Assembly: GCF_003469205.1 (NCBI RefSeq)
Contig: NZ_QSIN01000008.1
Coordinates: 119,095 to 135,094 of the forward strand
DNA from: Collinsella sp. AM33-4BH
Lineage (GTDB): Bacteria; Actinomycetota; Coriobacteriia; Coriobacteriales; Coriobacteriaceae
Length of the DNA stretch: 16,000 bases
Direction: 5' to 3'
Shown: positions 1-5,944 of the stretch, one piece after another
How positions within the stretch are numbered: position 1 is the stretch's first letter
Layout of the letters: each line of letters opens with the position of its first letter
Translations under genes and position numbers: made by a program
The notes under the pieces: model-generated
What the model saw: the letters and a program-made list of their open reading frames with translations, nothing else
Database searches by the model: none
What the model was told of the DNA's origin: nothing

Positions 1-24
1 GGGAGATCCATTTGAGCCTCATAG

Positions 25-86
25 TTATGTTCACGTTCGGGAACATAACGCCAGTTGCCTTAGTCAAGTTCACGTTCGGGAACATA
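25..86. promoter_or_regulatory. Pair of operator-like palindromic repeats
   Basis: A 19-base sequence, GTTCACGTTCGGGAACATA, occurs identically at 29-47 and 68-86, 39 bases apart. The first copy is the centre of a longer inverted repeat, TTATGTTC (25-32) and GAACATAA (41-48) around eight bases; the second keeps the GTTC/GAAC core. The pair lies just beyond the stop of the minus-strand histidine kinase gene, so it would sit upstream of the next minus-strand gene off the left edge. I infer a tandem binding site for a dimeric regulator, possibly the adjacent response regulator. A repeated transcribed hairpin is the alternative. Confidence 0.5.
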
Positions 87-112
87 GCCGTCCGCACCGC
101 AAGACGGCCCGG

Positions 113-1156
113 CTACTCAAAGTATTGGAACTTGTTCGTTGAGAAGGAAAACGTTACGACAAAGCCTTCGCCGGAGTCGGATGCTGCGGTGACGTCGATG
201 CCCATCTTGGAGCACAGACGCGCCACCAGGTAGAGGCCGATGCCCGTTGCGCGCTTGGTGGTGCGGCCGTTGTCGCCGGTAAAACCTTTCTCGAACACGC
301 GCGGCAGGTCGGCCGCGCTCACGCCGCAGCCGTTGTCCGCGACGGTAAGCTCGATGCGTTCGCTCGCCAGGCCCTCGTCCAGCAACGCGCCCGAAAACAC
401 GATCTTTGCGCCGTCCTCGCGCGCATATTTGATGCTGTTCTGAATAAGCTGGCCTAGAATAAACTCGAGCCACTTCTCGTCGGTAAAGACCTCAAAGTCG
501 AGGTTCTCGCACACCGGAGCCACGTGCGCCGCGATAAGCTCGCGCGCGTTGGCTTTAATCGCGCCCGTCACCAAGGTCTTGAGATTCCAGCGACGAATCA
601 GGTAGTCGCGCTCCACGACTTCCGAGCGCGCGTAGTACAGTGCCTGGTCGATATAGCGCTCCACGCGAGCCAGCTCGCGACCCAGGTCATCCACACGCGA
701 CAGGTCGTCTTCGCTGCCGTCCAGGTTTTCCAAAATCAGATGGGCTGCAGCCAGGGGCAGTTTGGCCTCGTGGACCCAGCTCTCGATATAGTCGCGATAG
801 TCGTCGGTCTGGCGCCGGCCTTCGGCAACCTCGTCGCAGGCGGCTTTGCCCACCCGGCGCAGGACCTCGTACTCGAGCTCGCCCTCGGCATAGGTTGGGC
901 ATTGCACCATCTCCTGCACCCACGCGGGACTCTCCAGCTCCTCGGCCGCACGCTCCAGCTGGCGCAGAAAGCGGCGACGGCGCGTATATTCGATCACGAT
1001 ACCCAGCATGCCAAAGGCAAAGGACACGCCGATTGCCACGATCACGATAGATGCAGGAGCACCGGCGACCGTCAGCACAAAGCAGCTCAGCAACACGCCG
1101 CACGTCCACACGGCGACGGAAAGCAGCGCATCTTTGAAGAATTTGGCAAACGACAT
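113..1156 (-). CDS. Intramembrane-sensing (BceS-like) sensor histidine kinase
   Basis: A 347-residue membrane histidine kinase. Two hydrophobic helices (about 11-31 and 36-56) are joined by only a few residues, so there is almost no extracellular sensor domain. This is the layout of intramembrane-sensing kinases that respond to cell-envelope antibiotics together with a partner ABC transporter. The catalytic core is complete: H-box WVHEAKLPL with phospho-acceptor H129, N-box around N240 (QNSIKYA), G1 box DNGCGV (274-279), F-box RVFEKGF and G2 box GIGLYL (305-310). The start ATG lies 9 bases past the regulator's stop with a GGGG-rich ribosome site, so the two genes are one operon. No transporter gene is visible; it may lie beyond the left edge. 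The stimulus cannot be read from the sequence. Confidence 0.92.
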   Translation of the reverse strand: MSFAKFFKDALLSVAVWTCGVLLSCFVLTVAGAPASIVIVAIGVSFAFGMLGIVIEYTRRRRFLRQLERAAEELESPAWVQEMVQCPTYAEGELEYEVLRRVGKAACDEVAEGRRQTDDYRDYIESWVHEAKLPLAAAHLILENLDGSEDDLSRVDDLGRELARVERYIDQALYYARSEVVERDYLIRRWNLKTLVTGAIKANARELIAAHVAPVCENLDFEVFTDEKWLEFILGQLIQNSIKYAREDGAKIVFSGALLDEGLASERIELTVADNGCGVSAADLPRVFEKGFTGDNGRTTKRATGIGLYLVARLCSKMGIDVTAASDSGEGFVVTFSFSTNKFQYFE

Positions 1157-1165
1157 AGCCGACCC

Positions 1166-1837
1166 CTAGACCGAATAGCCCTGGCCGCGGTGTGTCGTCA
1201 AATACCCCTTGATGCCGATTTTTTCGAGCGTAGTGCGCAGGCGGTTGATGTTGACGGTGAGCGTGTTGTCGTCCACGAAGGCATCGGAGTCCCACAGGTC
1301 CTGCATGATGGCCGAGCGCGAAACGATCTTGCCCGCGCGGCTCAGAAGCAGCGAGAGGATACGCAGCTCGTTTTTGGTGAGCTCGGTGCTAGTGCCGGTT
1401 TGCGTGTTGGTGACCATGGAGCGGGCGAGGTCGAGCTCCAATCCCTTGTGAACGAGCGTGCTGCGCTCGCCTGCCGCCGCGGTGCGACGCAGCAGTGCGT
1501 TGATGCGCGCCACGAGCACGCGGGCGCTGTATGGCTTGGGGACAAAGTCGTCCGCGCCGAGCGTCATGGCCATGACCTCGTCGATCTCGGTCGTGCGCGA
1601 CGTGAGGACGATGATGGGGACCTCGGATTCGCGACGGACCTCGTGGCAGATGTGCTGGCCGTCTTTGACGGGAAGCGTCAGGTCGAGCAGCACCAGGTCG
1701 GGCGCGGCGGCGAGAATATCGCGCGAGACGTGCTCGAACGATTCGCAGGCCTCGACCTCAAAACCGGCACGAGCAAGGATGTCGGCAAGCTCGCGACGAA
1801 TGGGCTCGTCGTCCTCAACGATATAGATCAGCGCCAT
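1166..1837 (-). CDS. OmpR/PhoB-family response regulator (BceR-like)
   Basis: A 223-residue two-domain regulator, normal for the OmpR family. The receiver domain (about 1-118) has the acidic pocket E8-D9-D10, phospho-acceptor D52 in LLDLTLP, T79 and the conserved lysine K101 in PKPY. The C-terminal winged helix (about 125-223) ends in the usual recognition-helix and wing pattern, with NTLTVNINRLR and RGQGYSV. It is the first gene of an operon with the histidine kinase that phosphorylates it. The ATG is preceded by AGGAGGGG at good spacing. The leader carries GTTCGCGAAC-type palindromes (1927-1947) sharing CGTTCGG with the repeats at 25-86, which suggests autoregulation, although this is inference. 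Confidence 0.93.
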   Translation of the reverse strand: MALIYIVEDDEPIRRELADILARAGFEVEACESFEHVSRDILAAAPDLVLLDLTLPVKDGQHICHEVRRESEVPIIVLTSRTTEIDEVMAMTLGADDFVPKPYSARVLVARINALLRRTAAAGERSTLVHKGLELDLARSMVTNTQTGTSTELTKNELRILSLLLSRAGKIVSRSAIMQDLWDSDAFVDDNTLTVNINRLRTTLEKIGIKGYLTTHRGQGYSV

Positions 1838-1926
1838 GGATTCCGCTCCCCTCCTGGTTGTCTTACAGCCATTATTACCGCGAAGCCGCCGGTACGCGCC
1901 TCGCGCGGCGCCAAGGTGACAGAACT

Positions 1927-1947
1927 GTTCGCGAACGAAAGCGTTCG
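1927..1947. promoter_or_regulatory. Overlapping palindromes in the leader of the response regulator gene
   Basis: GTTCGCGAAC (1927-1936) is a perfect 10-base palindrome. It overlaps a second perfect inverted repeat, CGAACG (1932-1937) and CGTTCG (1942-1947), around AAAG. The site is about 90 bases upstream of the regulator start on the minus strand. Half-sites are of the GTTC/GAAC type seen at 25-86. The spacing between CGAAC and GTTCG is six bases, not the four of the Gram-positive LexA box, so I do not call it LexA. Confidence 0.4.
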
Positions 1948-1972
1948 GCTCGATCCTCGCTTGCGGCGGGCG

Positions 1973-2000
1973 CGGGGATTACATGATTATAAAATCCCCG
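1973..2000. repeat. Inverted repeat between the 243-residue ORF and the regulator gene
   Basis: CGGGGATT (1973-1980) and AATCCCCG (1993-2000) form an 8-base-pair stem around an AT-rich 12-base loop. No T-run follows on either strand, so it is a poor intrinsic terminator. The loop contains, on the minus strand, a perfect TATAAT (1986-1991), which could be the -10 element for the regulator/kinase operon, but I see no convincing -35 element upstream. It may be a promoter with an embedded operator, or a hairpin ending transcription of the upstream gene. Confidence 0.35.
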
Positions 2001-2015
2001 TCCCAGAAAAATCAT

Positions 2016-2747
2016 TTAGCGGCGGGCGCGGAGCTTTTCGTAGCCATCGGCAAAGAAGGCGACCGTCGCGGCATCGGACTCGGCGGCGTCAGCGTCGGCG
2101 GCAGGCACCACGCCGTGCTCGTCGCTCACCAGGAACAGCGCGCCCTTGAGCTGTGCGGGAATGTCCACGCGCGTGACCGGGATGCCCTTGGTCTGGGCCA
2201 GCTGCTCGATGAGCGTCGCCGTGCCGCACAGGCACTCGTCTGCCGGCGCCACAAAGGCAAGCTCACCGTCGTTGACGGCAGCGAGCAGCTCGGGCGCCAC
2301 GCCGGTCTCGTCGGCCTCGGAGCGGGCCTCGGCAGAACGGGCACGCAGCGCCTTGGCAGAAGTGTCGACCAGCGGCTCGTACTCCCCCACCGTCATGGCG
2401 GCGTTGCCGTTGACGTCGATCACCAGCATGAGCACGCCATCGTGCGCGGTGTAATCGCCCTCGGCAAGCGACCACTCAACGTGCTGTTTGGCCCAGCTGA
2501 GCATGTTGTGGGTAAGCGGCTCGCCCTGCACCAAGCGCTCGGACAGTGCGCGGATGTGACGGTTGAGCATGGGCACCTTTTTGTTGGACATGCGCCAACG
2601 GCAGACAAGCGCGGGCTTGTCGAGCGTAAACTTCTCGACCGCCTCCTGATTGGCGCAAAAGTCCTCGTACGCACGCTGGTCCTCGGCATTGCCAAACAGC
2701 TCGGCATCATCAATCTGGGGCATGGTCATACCTTTCGTGTTAGTCAT
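2016..2747 (-). CDS. Uncharacterised protein, faintly class IV aminotransferase-like
   Basis: A 243-residue soluble, acidic protein that I do not recognise with certainty. Parts read like a fold-type IV PLP enzyme (branched-chain aminotransferase / aminodeoxychorismate lyase group). The segment about 50-75 (CRWRMSNKKVPMLNRHIRAL) resembles the substrate-side 'H..RL' region. The segment about 161-215, with GTATLIEQLAQTKGIPV and then KGALFLVSDEHGVVP, resembles the family's C-terminal 'GITR...GI.V...AdEvFltg' region. K132 could sit where the catalytic lysine belongs, but the usual stretch carrying the PLP-binding glutamate seems to be missing. It may be a degenerate homologue or an unrelated fold. 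Two starts compete: the ATG used here has AGAGGA five bases upstream, while methionine 9 has AAAGG at good spacing. The gene stands alone between a terminator and the regulator operon. Confidence 0.75.
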   Translation of the reverse strand: MTNTKGMTMPQIDDAELFGNAEDQRAYEDFCANQEAVEKFTLDKPALVCRWRMSNKKVPMLNRHIRALSERLVQGEPLTHNMLSWAKQHVEWSLAEGDYTAHDGVLMLVIDVNGNAAMTVGEYEPLVDTSAKALRARSAEARSEADETGVAPELLAAVNDGELAFVAPADECLCGTATLIEQLAQTKGIPVTRVDIPAQLKGALFLVSDEHGVVPAADADAAESDAATVAFFADGYEKLRARR

Positions 2748-2763
2748 TCCGTCCTCTTATACC

Positions 2764-2799
2764 AAAAAGACGGCCCTCCAAACGGAGCGGCCGTCTTTT
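2764..2799 (-). terminator. Rho-independent terminator, possibly bidirectional
   Basis: AAAAGACGGCC (2765-2775) pairs perfectly with GGCCGTCTTTT (2789-2799). The stem continues through CTCC/GGAG to an AAAC loop. Read on the minus strand the hairpin is followed by five T, read on the plus strand by four. It would end transcription coming from purH before the 243-residue gene. Confidence 0.88.
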
Positions 2800-2839
2800 G
2801 CAGAGATTATTTTGAAGATATGGCCCGGCAATCAATCAG

Positions 2840-2869
2840 CTTAATGGGATAGAACAACATCCCATTAAG
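2840..2869. repeat. Perfect 11-base-pair inverted repeat
   Basis: CTTAATGGGAT (2840-2850) and ATCCCATTAAG (2859-2869) form a perfect stem around the 8-base loop AGAACAAC. There is no T-run directly after it on the minus strand. It sits between the larger hairpin element at 2872-2966 and the terminator at 2764-2799, all within the purH 3' region. Confidence 0.6.
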
Positions 2870-2871
2870 GG

Positions 2872-2966
2872 TTTTCCAAGTGCCCGAGATTGCCCCGAAA
2901 GAGGAGCGCCGCGTACTAAATGTACGCAAGCGACGGTTTGAGGGGCAAGGTCGGGTGCTTGGGAAA
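2872..2966. repeat. 95-base long imperfect hairpin, REP-like element next to purH
   Basis: The two ends, 2872-2887 and 2951-2966, pair over 16 positions with three G-U wobbles when read as plus-strand RNA. Inside them TTGCCCC (2890-2896) pairs with GGGGCAA (2942-2948), and at the centre GCGTAC (2911-2916) pairs with GTACGC (2922-2927) around TAAAT. The element begins three bases past the purH stop codon. The nested layout resembles repeated extragenic palindromes, but one copy in this window cannot prove that. It may also protect the purH mRNA 3' end. Confidence 0.55.
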
Positions 2967-2969
2967 GCC

Positions 2970-4577
2970 CTAGTGCCTAAAATGTCTGGCTCCTGTGAAG
3001 ACCATTGCGATGCCATGCTCGTTGCAGGCCTGAATGCTCTCGTCGTCGCGCTTGGAGCCGCCGGGCTGAATGATGCAGGTCACGCCGTGTGCGGCAAGCA
3101 CGTCGACGTTGTCGCGGAACGGGAAGAACGCGTCGCTTGCACAGGCAAAGCCGCCCTTCTCCACGCCCTCGCGCTCGCAGAAGTCCTCGGCGCGCTCGCA
3201 GGCAAGCAGCGCGGAGTCAACGCGGTTGGGCTGACCGGGGCCCATGCCAATGCCGGCCTTACCCTTGGAGACCAGAATGGCGTTGGACTTAACGCCCTTG
3301 CAGACCTTCCAGGCAAACTCGAGCTCGGCCATCTCGGCGTCGGTGGGCTTGCGGTCGGTGGGGAACGTAAAGGTCGCGGGATCCTCGGTCACGTGGTCGA
3401 CCTCCTGCACCAGCATGCCACCGTCGATGGAACGCAGCTCCACCTGGGCGCCGTGGTCCACGCCGCCGGTAGCCAGCACGCGCAAGTTGGGGCGCTTGGC
3501 CATGCGCTCGAGCGCCTCGGCGGTATAGCCCGGGGCGATGATGACCTCGACGAACTGCTTGTTCTCGTCGGCAAAATGCTCAACCAGCTCATAGGGAACC
3601 TCGCGGTTGCAGGCGATGATGCCGCCAAAGGCGCTCTTGGGATCGCAGGCGAAGGCGCGGTCGTAGGCTGCCGTTATGTCCTCGGCAACGGCGGAACCGC
3701 AGGGGTTCTGGTGCTTGAGGATCACGCAGGCCGGCTCGTCGAACTCGCGGACCAGGTTCCAGGCGGCGTCGGCATCCAGATAGTTGTTATAGCTGAGCGG
3801 CTTGCCCTGGATCTGCTCGGAGCCCACGAGCGGGAACTGCGAGCTCGCGGTGTTCTCGCAGCCCTCGGCAAAGCGATAGACCGTGGCCTTCTGTTGCGGG
3901 TTCTCGCCATAGCGCAGGTCGTCGACCTTCTCCAGCGAAACCTCAAGCTTGGCAGAGGTGTCCGCCACGTCGCTTGCCTGGGCGGCAAGCCAACGGGAGA
4001 TAGCCGTGTCGTAGGCGGCGGTAGTCTGGTAGACCTTCACCTGCAGGCGGCGACGGGTGGAAAGCGTGGTGCAGCCACCGGTCTCGCGCATCTCGGCCAG
4101 GACGGCATCATAGTCGGCCGGGTCGGAGATGACGGTAACGCTCGCGGCGTTCTTGGCGGCAGAGCGCAGCATGGAGGGACCACCGATGTCGATGTGCTCG
4201 ATGGCATCCGCAAAGGTGACCTCGGGGTTGGCGACGGTCTTCTCGAACTCGTATAGGTTGACGACGACCAGGTCGATCAGCTTAATGCCGTGCTGAGCCG
4301 CCTCCTGCATGTGCTGCTCGGAATCGCGGCGGGCCAGCAGCGCGCCGTGAACCTTGGGGTGCAGGGTCTTAACGCGGCCGTCCATCATCTCGGGATAGCC
4401 CGTGAACTCCTCGATGGGGGTTACGGGAACGCCCGCGTCCTCGATGGCACGAGCCGTGCCGCCCGTAGAGATGATCTCGACGCCAAAGTCGTCAACCAGC
4501 GTCCGTGCGAAATCGACGACGCCCGTCTTATCGGTAACCGAGATCAACGCGCGTGCGATCTTCACATCAGATCCCAT
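2970..4577 (-). CDS. purH: Bifunctional AICAR formyltransferase / IMP cyclohydrolase
   Basis: Catalyses the last two steps of de novo purine synthesis in the cytoplasm: AICAR is formylated with 10-formyltetrahydrofolate, then FAICAR is closed to IMP. At 535 residues it is of normal full length. The N-terminal cyclohydrolase (MGS-like) domain, about 1-195, has the STGGTA motif near 37-42 and DGRVKTLHPKVHG at 66-78. The C-terminal transformylase domain has YGENPQQ (223-229), the catalytic K288-H289 pair in LKHQNPCGSA, SAFGGI near 315-320, SDAFFPFRDN at 481-490, QPGGSKRD at 504-511 and the ending FTGARHFRH. The ATG has a strong AGGAGG site five to six bases upstream. It appears monocistronic. 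No other pur gene is in the window, and no purine riboswitch is recognisable in the leader. Confidence 0.98.
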   Translation of the reverse strand: MGSDVKIARALISVTDKTGVVDFARTLVDDFGVEIISTGGTARAIEDAGVPVTPIEEFTGYPEMMDGRVKTLHPKVHGALLARRDSEQHMQEAAQHGIKLIDLVVVNLYEFEKTVANPEVTFADAIEHIDIGGPSMLRSAAKNAASVTVISDPADYDAVLAEMRETGGCTTLSTRRRLQVKVYQTTAAYDTAISRWLAAQASDVADTSAKLEVSLEKVDDLRYGENPQQKATVYRFAEGCENTASSQFPLVGSEQIQGKPLSYNNYLDADAAWNLVREFDEPACVILKHQNPCGSAVAEDITAAYDRAFACDPKSAFGGIIACNREVPYELVEHFADENKQFVEVIIAPGYTAEALERMAKRPNLRVLATGGVDHGAQVELRSIDGGMLVQEVDHVTEDPATFTFPTDRKPTDAEMAELEFAWKVCKGVKSNAILVSKGKAGIGMGPGQPNRVDSALLACERAEDFCEREGVEKGGFACASDAFFPFRDNVDVLAAHGVTCIIQPGGSKRDDESIQACNEHGIAMVFTGARHFRH

Positions 4578-4651
4578 GCAGTCCTCCTGTCTGGTACGCC
4601 GCCGTGCTCTGTGAGTCGGTGATACGTCGATCTGCAGCGCTCGCGCAGCGG

Positions 4652-4707
4652 CATTGAAAATACTGATTCAATGTAGCGCATCGAGCGCGACGTTGCACCC
4701 CGCAACG
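4652..4707 (-). promoter_or_regulatory. Two inverted repeats upstream of purH
   Basis: CATTGAA (4652-4658) and TTCAATG (4667-4673) flank eight AT-rich bases. CGTTGC (4691-4696) and GCAACG (4702-4707) flank ACCCC. Both lie in the 276-base space between the divergent purH and acetyltransferase genes, 75-130 bases upstream of purH, where its promoter should be. Neither resembles a recognised PurR site. An operator role is inference only, and I could not fix a convincing -35/-10 pair. Confidence 0.3.
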
Positions 4708-4853
4708 CACGGCTGTGCAGAAAAAGTTTGCGAGCGGGGGGATGGGCACGGCACCGGGCACGGTGAGTTCATGGAACACAGGGGCACCATAATTAGATGC
4801 CAATGGCGTGGTAGAACTGTGCTCGATATGCATCCGCAAAAGAAAGAGGCACC

Positions 4854-5492
4854 ATGGTCTCGCGGGTTCTCTACCGACCGTTTGATACCGAAGACTTCGA
4901 CGCCATCGCGCTGATTCTGCAGCAGCTTTGGCATAACAATTCGGATAACGATGAGTACAACCGCCTCGAGGCCGCGTGCGACCTTGCCTACTGCCTTTCG
5001 TCGTCGACGTTTTCGCAGGTTGCGGTGATTGACGGTCAGGCGCGTGGCATTTCGCTCGCGCGTGCGGGACAGAGCTCCGGCGCCGTTAAGGAACACTGGA
5101 TGGATACCGAACGCGCGCTACTATCGCAGATGCGTGAGCTGGAGCCCGATGCCTGCGCCGAGTATCTCTCGTTTGTACGCGCAACCATCCGAACCAACAA
5201 CCGTCTGCTCGAGAGCAGCCCGTTGCCGCACGACAACGAGGTCACGCTGCTTGCCGTGGATCGCGATGTCCATGGCCTGGGCGTTGGCACGGTTCTGCTC
5301 GATGCCGCAGTCTCGCACCTGTCCTCGCTTGGAGCGACGAGGGCGCACCTGTACACCGACTCCAACTGCTCGTGGAAGTTCTACGAGCTGCACGGCTTTA
5401 AGCGCACGGCCACGCACCGCGCCAACCGCGAAGAGCGCCGCCACGCCATGCCGCGCGAAAGCTTTCTCTACGAACTCGACCTAACAGCCTAG
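4854..5492 (+). CDS. GNAT-family N-acetyltransferase
   Basis: A 212-residue protein with the Gcn5-related acetyltransferase fold, expected to transfer an acyl group from acetyl-CoA to an amine. The acetyl-CoA pyrophosphate loop is HGLGVG (140-145), after the beta strand EVTLLAVD and before the helix TVLLDAAVSHL. Motif B is NCSWKFYELHGFKR (171-184), with the usual tyrosine Y177 and GF. About 60 residues between strands near 60 and 126 are longer than in minimal GNATs and probably build the acceptor pocket, so the substrate cannot be guessed. The ATG follows AAAGAGG at five bases. It is divergent from purH and transcribed alone; C-terminal codons are followed by repeats, not by another gene. 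Confidence 0.9.
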   Translation: MVSRVLYRPFDTEDFDAIALILQQLWHNNSDNDEYNRLEAACDLAYCLSSSTFSQVAVIDGQARGISLARAGQSSGAVKEHWMDTERALLSQMRELEPDACAEYLSFVRATIRTNNRLLESSPLPHDNEVTLLAVDRDVHGLGVGTVLLDAAVSHLSSLGATRAHLYTDSNCSWKFYELHGFKRTATHRANREERRHAMPRESFLYELDLTA

Positions 5493-5507
5493 CCCAAGCA
5501 GCCACAC

Positions 5508-5575
5508 CTAGTCATTTAAGAACGTCCCCAATGACTGATCCCCAACAACTAGTCATTTAAGTCTGTCCCCAATGA
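5508..5575. repeat. Two 27-bp direct repeats, each with an internal inverted repeat
   Basis: CTAGTCATTTAAG, three variable bases (aac or tct), GTCCCCAATGA occurs at 5508-5534 and 5549-5575, starts 41 bases apart. In the first copy AGTCATT (5510-5516) pairs with AATGACT (5530-5536); the second has one mismatch in that stem. They lie just after the acetyltransferase stop. Only two units with non-identical spacers and no cas gene are present, so this is not a CRISPR array. A dispersed intergenic repeat or a regulator site is more likely. Confidence 0.6.
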
Positions 5576-5601
5576 GTGGCCTAGGGGGTTTGTAGATAGC
5601 C

Positions 5602-5831
5602 GTGGTCAAAATACATCAAATATGAGTACTGTTACCTTTTTAGTAGCAGCGATTCAGGGCATTTTTGATGCTTATAGGCATGACGACCAGCTGCACGAGC
5701 TGACGTAACTCCCCAAATGTTCAATAAAATGGGCTCCTAACGAGAAGTACTCTCATTAGGAGCCCATTATTATGTGCAAACATATGTGACCAACGCAGCA
5801 ACAGTACTCATATTTGGCATTTTTTGTCCAC
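5602..5831. mobile_element. 230-bp element with 32-bp terminal inverted repeats (MITE-like)
   Basis: The left end 5602-5633 and the right end 5800-5831 are inverted copies matching at 27 of 32 positions, including a perfect 17-base core CAAATATGAGTACTGTT (5617-5633, inverted at 5800-5816). No transposase is encoded, and I see no clear target-site duplication. The interior carries the hairpin at 5728-5768. Both inverted ends contain ATGAGTACTGTT (codons for Met-Ser-Thr-Val), opening a 28-codon frame on the plus strand (5622-5708) and a 13-codon frame on the minus strand (5770-5811). Neither has a ribosome site. I call it MITE-like from structure alone; multiple genomic copies would be needed to prove it. 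Confidence 0.45.
5728..5768 (-). terminator. Strong terminator hairpin inside the inverted-repeat element
   Basis: AATGGGCTCCTAACGAG (5728-5744) pairs with CTCATTAGGAGCCCATT (5752-5768). There is one mismatch, which becomes a G-U pair in minus-strand RNA, and the loop is AAGTACT. On the minus strand it is followed by TTTTATT, so it suits the end of the DUF2207 transcript. It could also end plus-strand transcription from the acetyltransferase. Confidence 0.75.
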
Positions 5832-5944
5832 TGCCCCTTGCGCGAAGGTCCTCAGCGGAAAGTTTGACCCGTTTCGATGCACAAAAATGGGATGAATCTT
5901 CCCTGGCAACCGCCCAGAAAGATCCACCCCAAAGCAAGCGCTCG

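Larger units (their letters stand above)
5493..5944. other. Gene-poor stretch of 452 bases, repeats only
   Basis: Between the acetyltransferase and the DUF2207 gene I find no convincing gene. It holds the two 27-bp repeats, the 230-bp inverted-repeat element and its hairpin. The remaining 5832-5944, adjacent to the DUF2207 stop, shows no further structure I can name. Minus-strand frames stay open across it in another frame, but they have no start or ribosome site of their own. Confidence 0.6.

Noticed and set aside
1932..1947. LexA (SOS) box upstream of the response regulator
   Set aside because: The CGAAC/GTTCG half-sites are separated by six bases, not four, and the genes are not SOS genes.
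524..2149. A 541-codon open frame on the plus strand
   Set aside because: It is antisense to the histidine kinase and response regulator genes, which have full motifs. GC-rich third positions keep the opposite strand open, and no recognisable domain or ribosome site supports it.
2880..4256. A 458-codon open frame on the plus strand
   Set aside because: Antisense to purH, which has every family motif. Its sequence is a low-complexity reading of the opposite strand.
4578..4853. Purine riboswitch upstream of purH
   Set aside because: The three-helix core with its conserved loop sequences is not visible; only short inverted repeats are present.
5508..5575. CRISPR-like repeat pair
   Set aside because: Only two units, a 14-base spacing region, variable bases inside the repeat, and no cas genes nearby.
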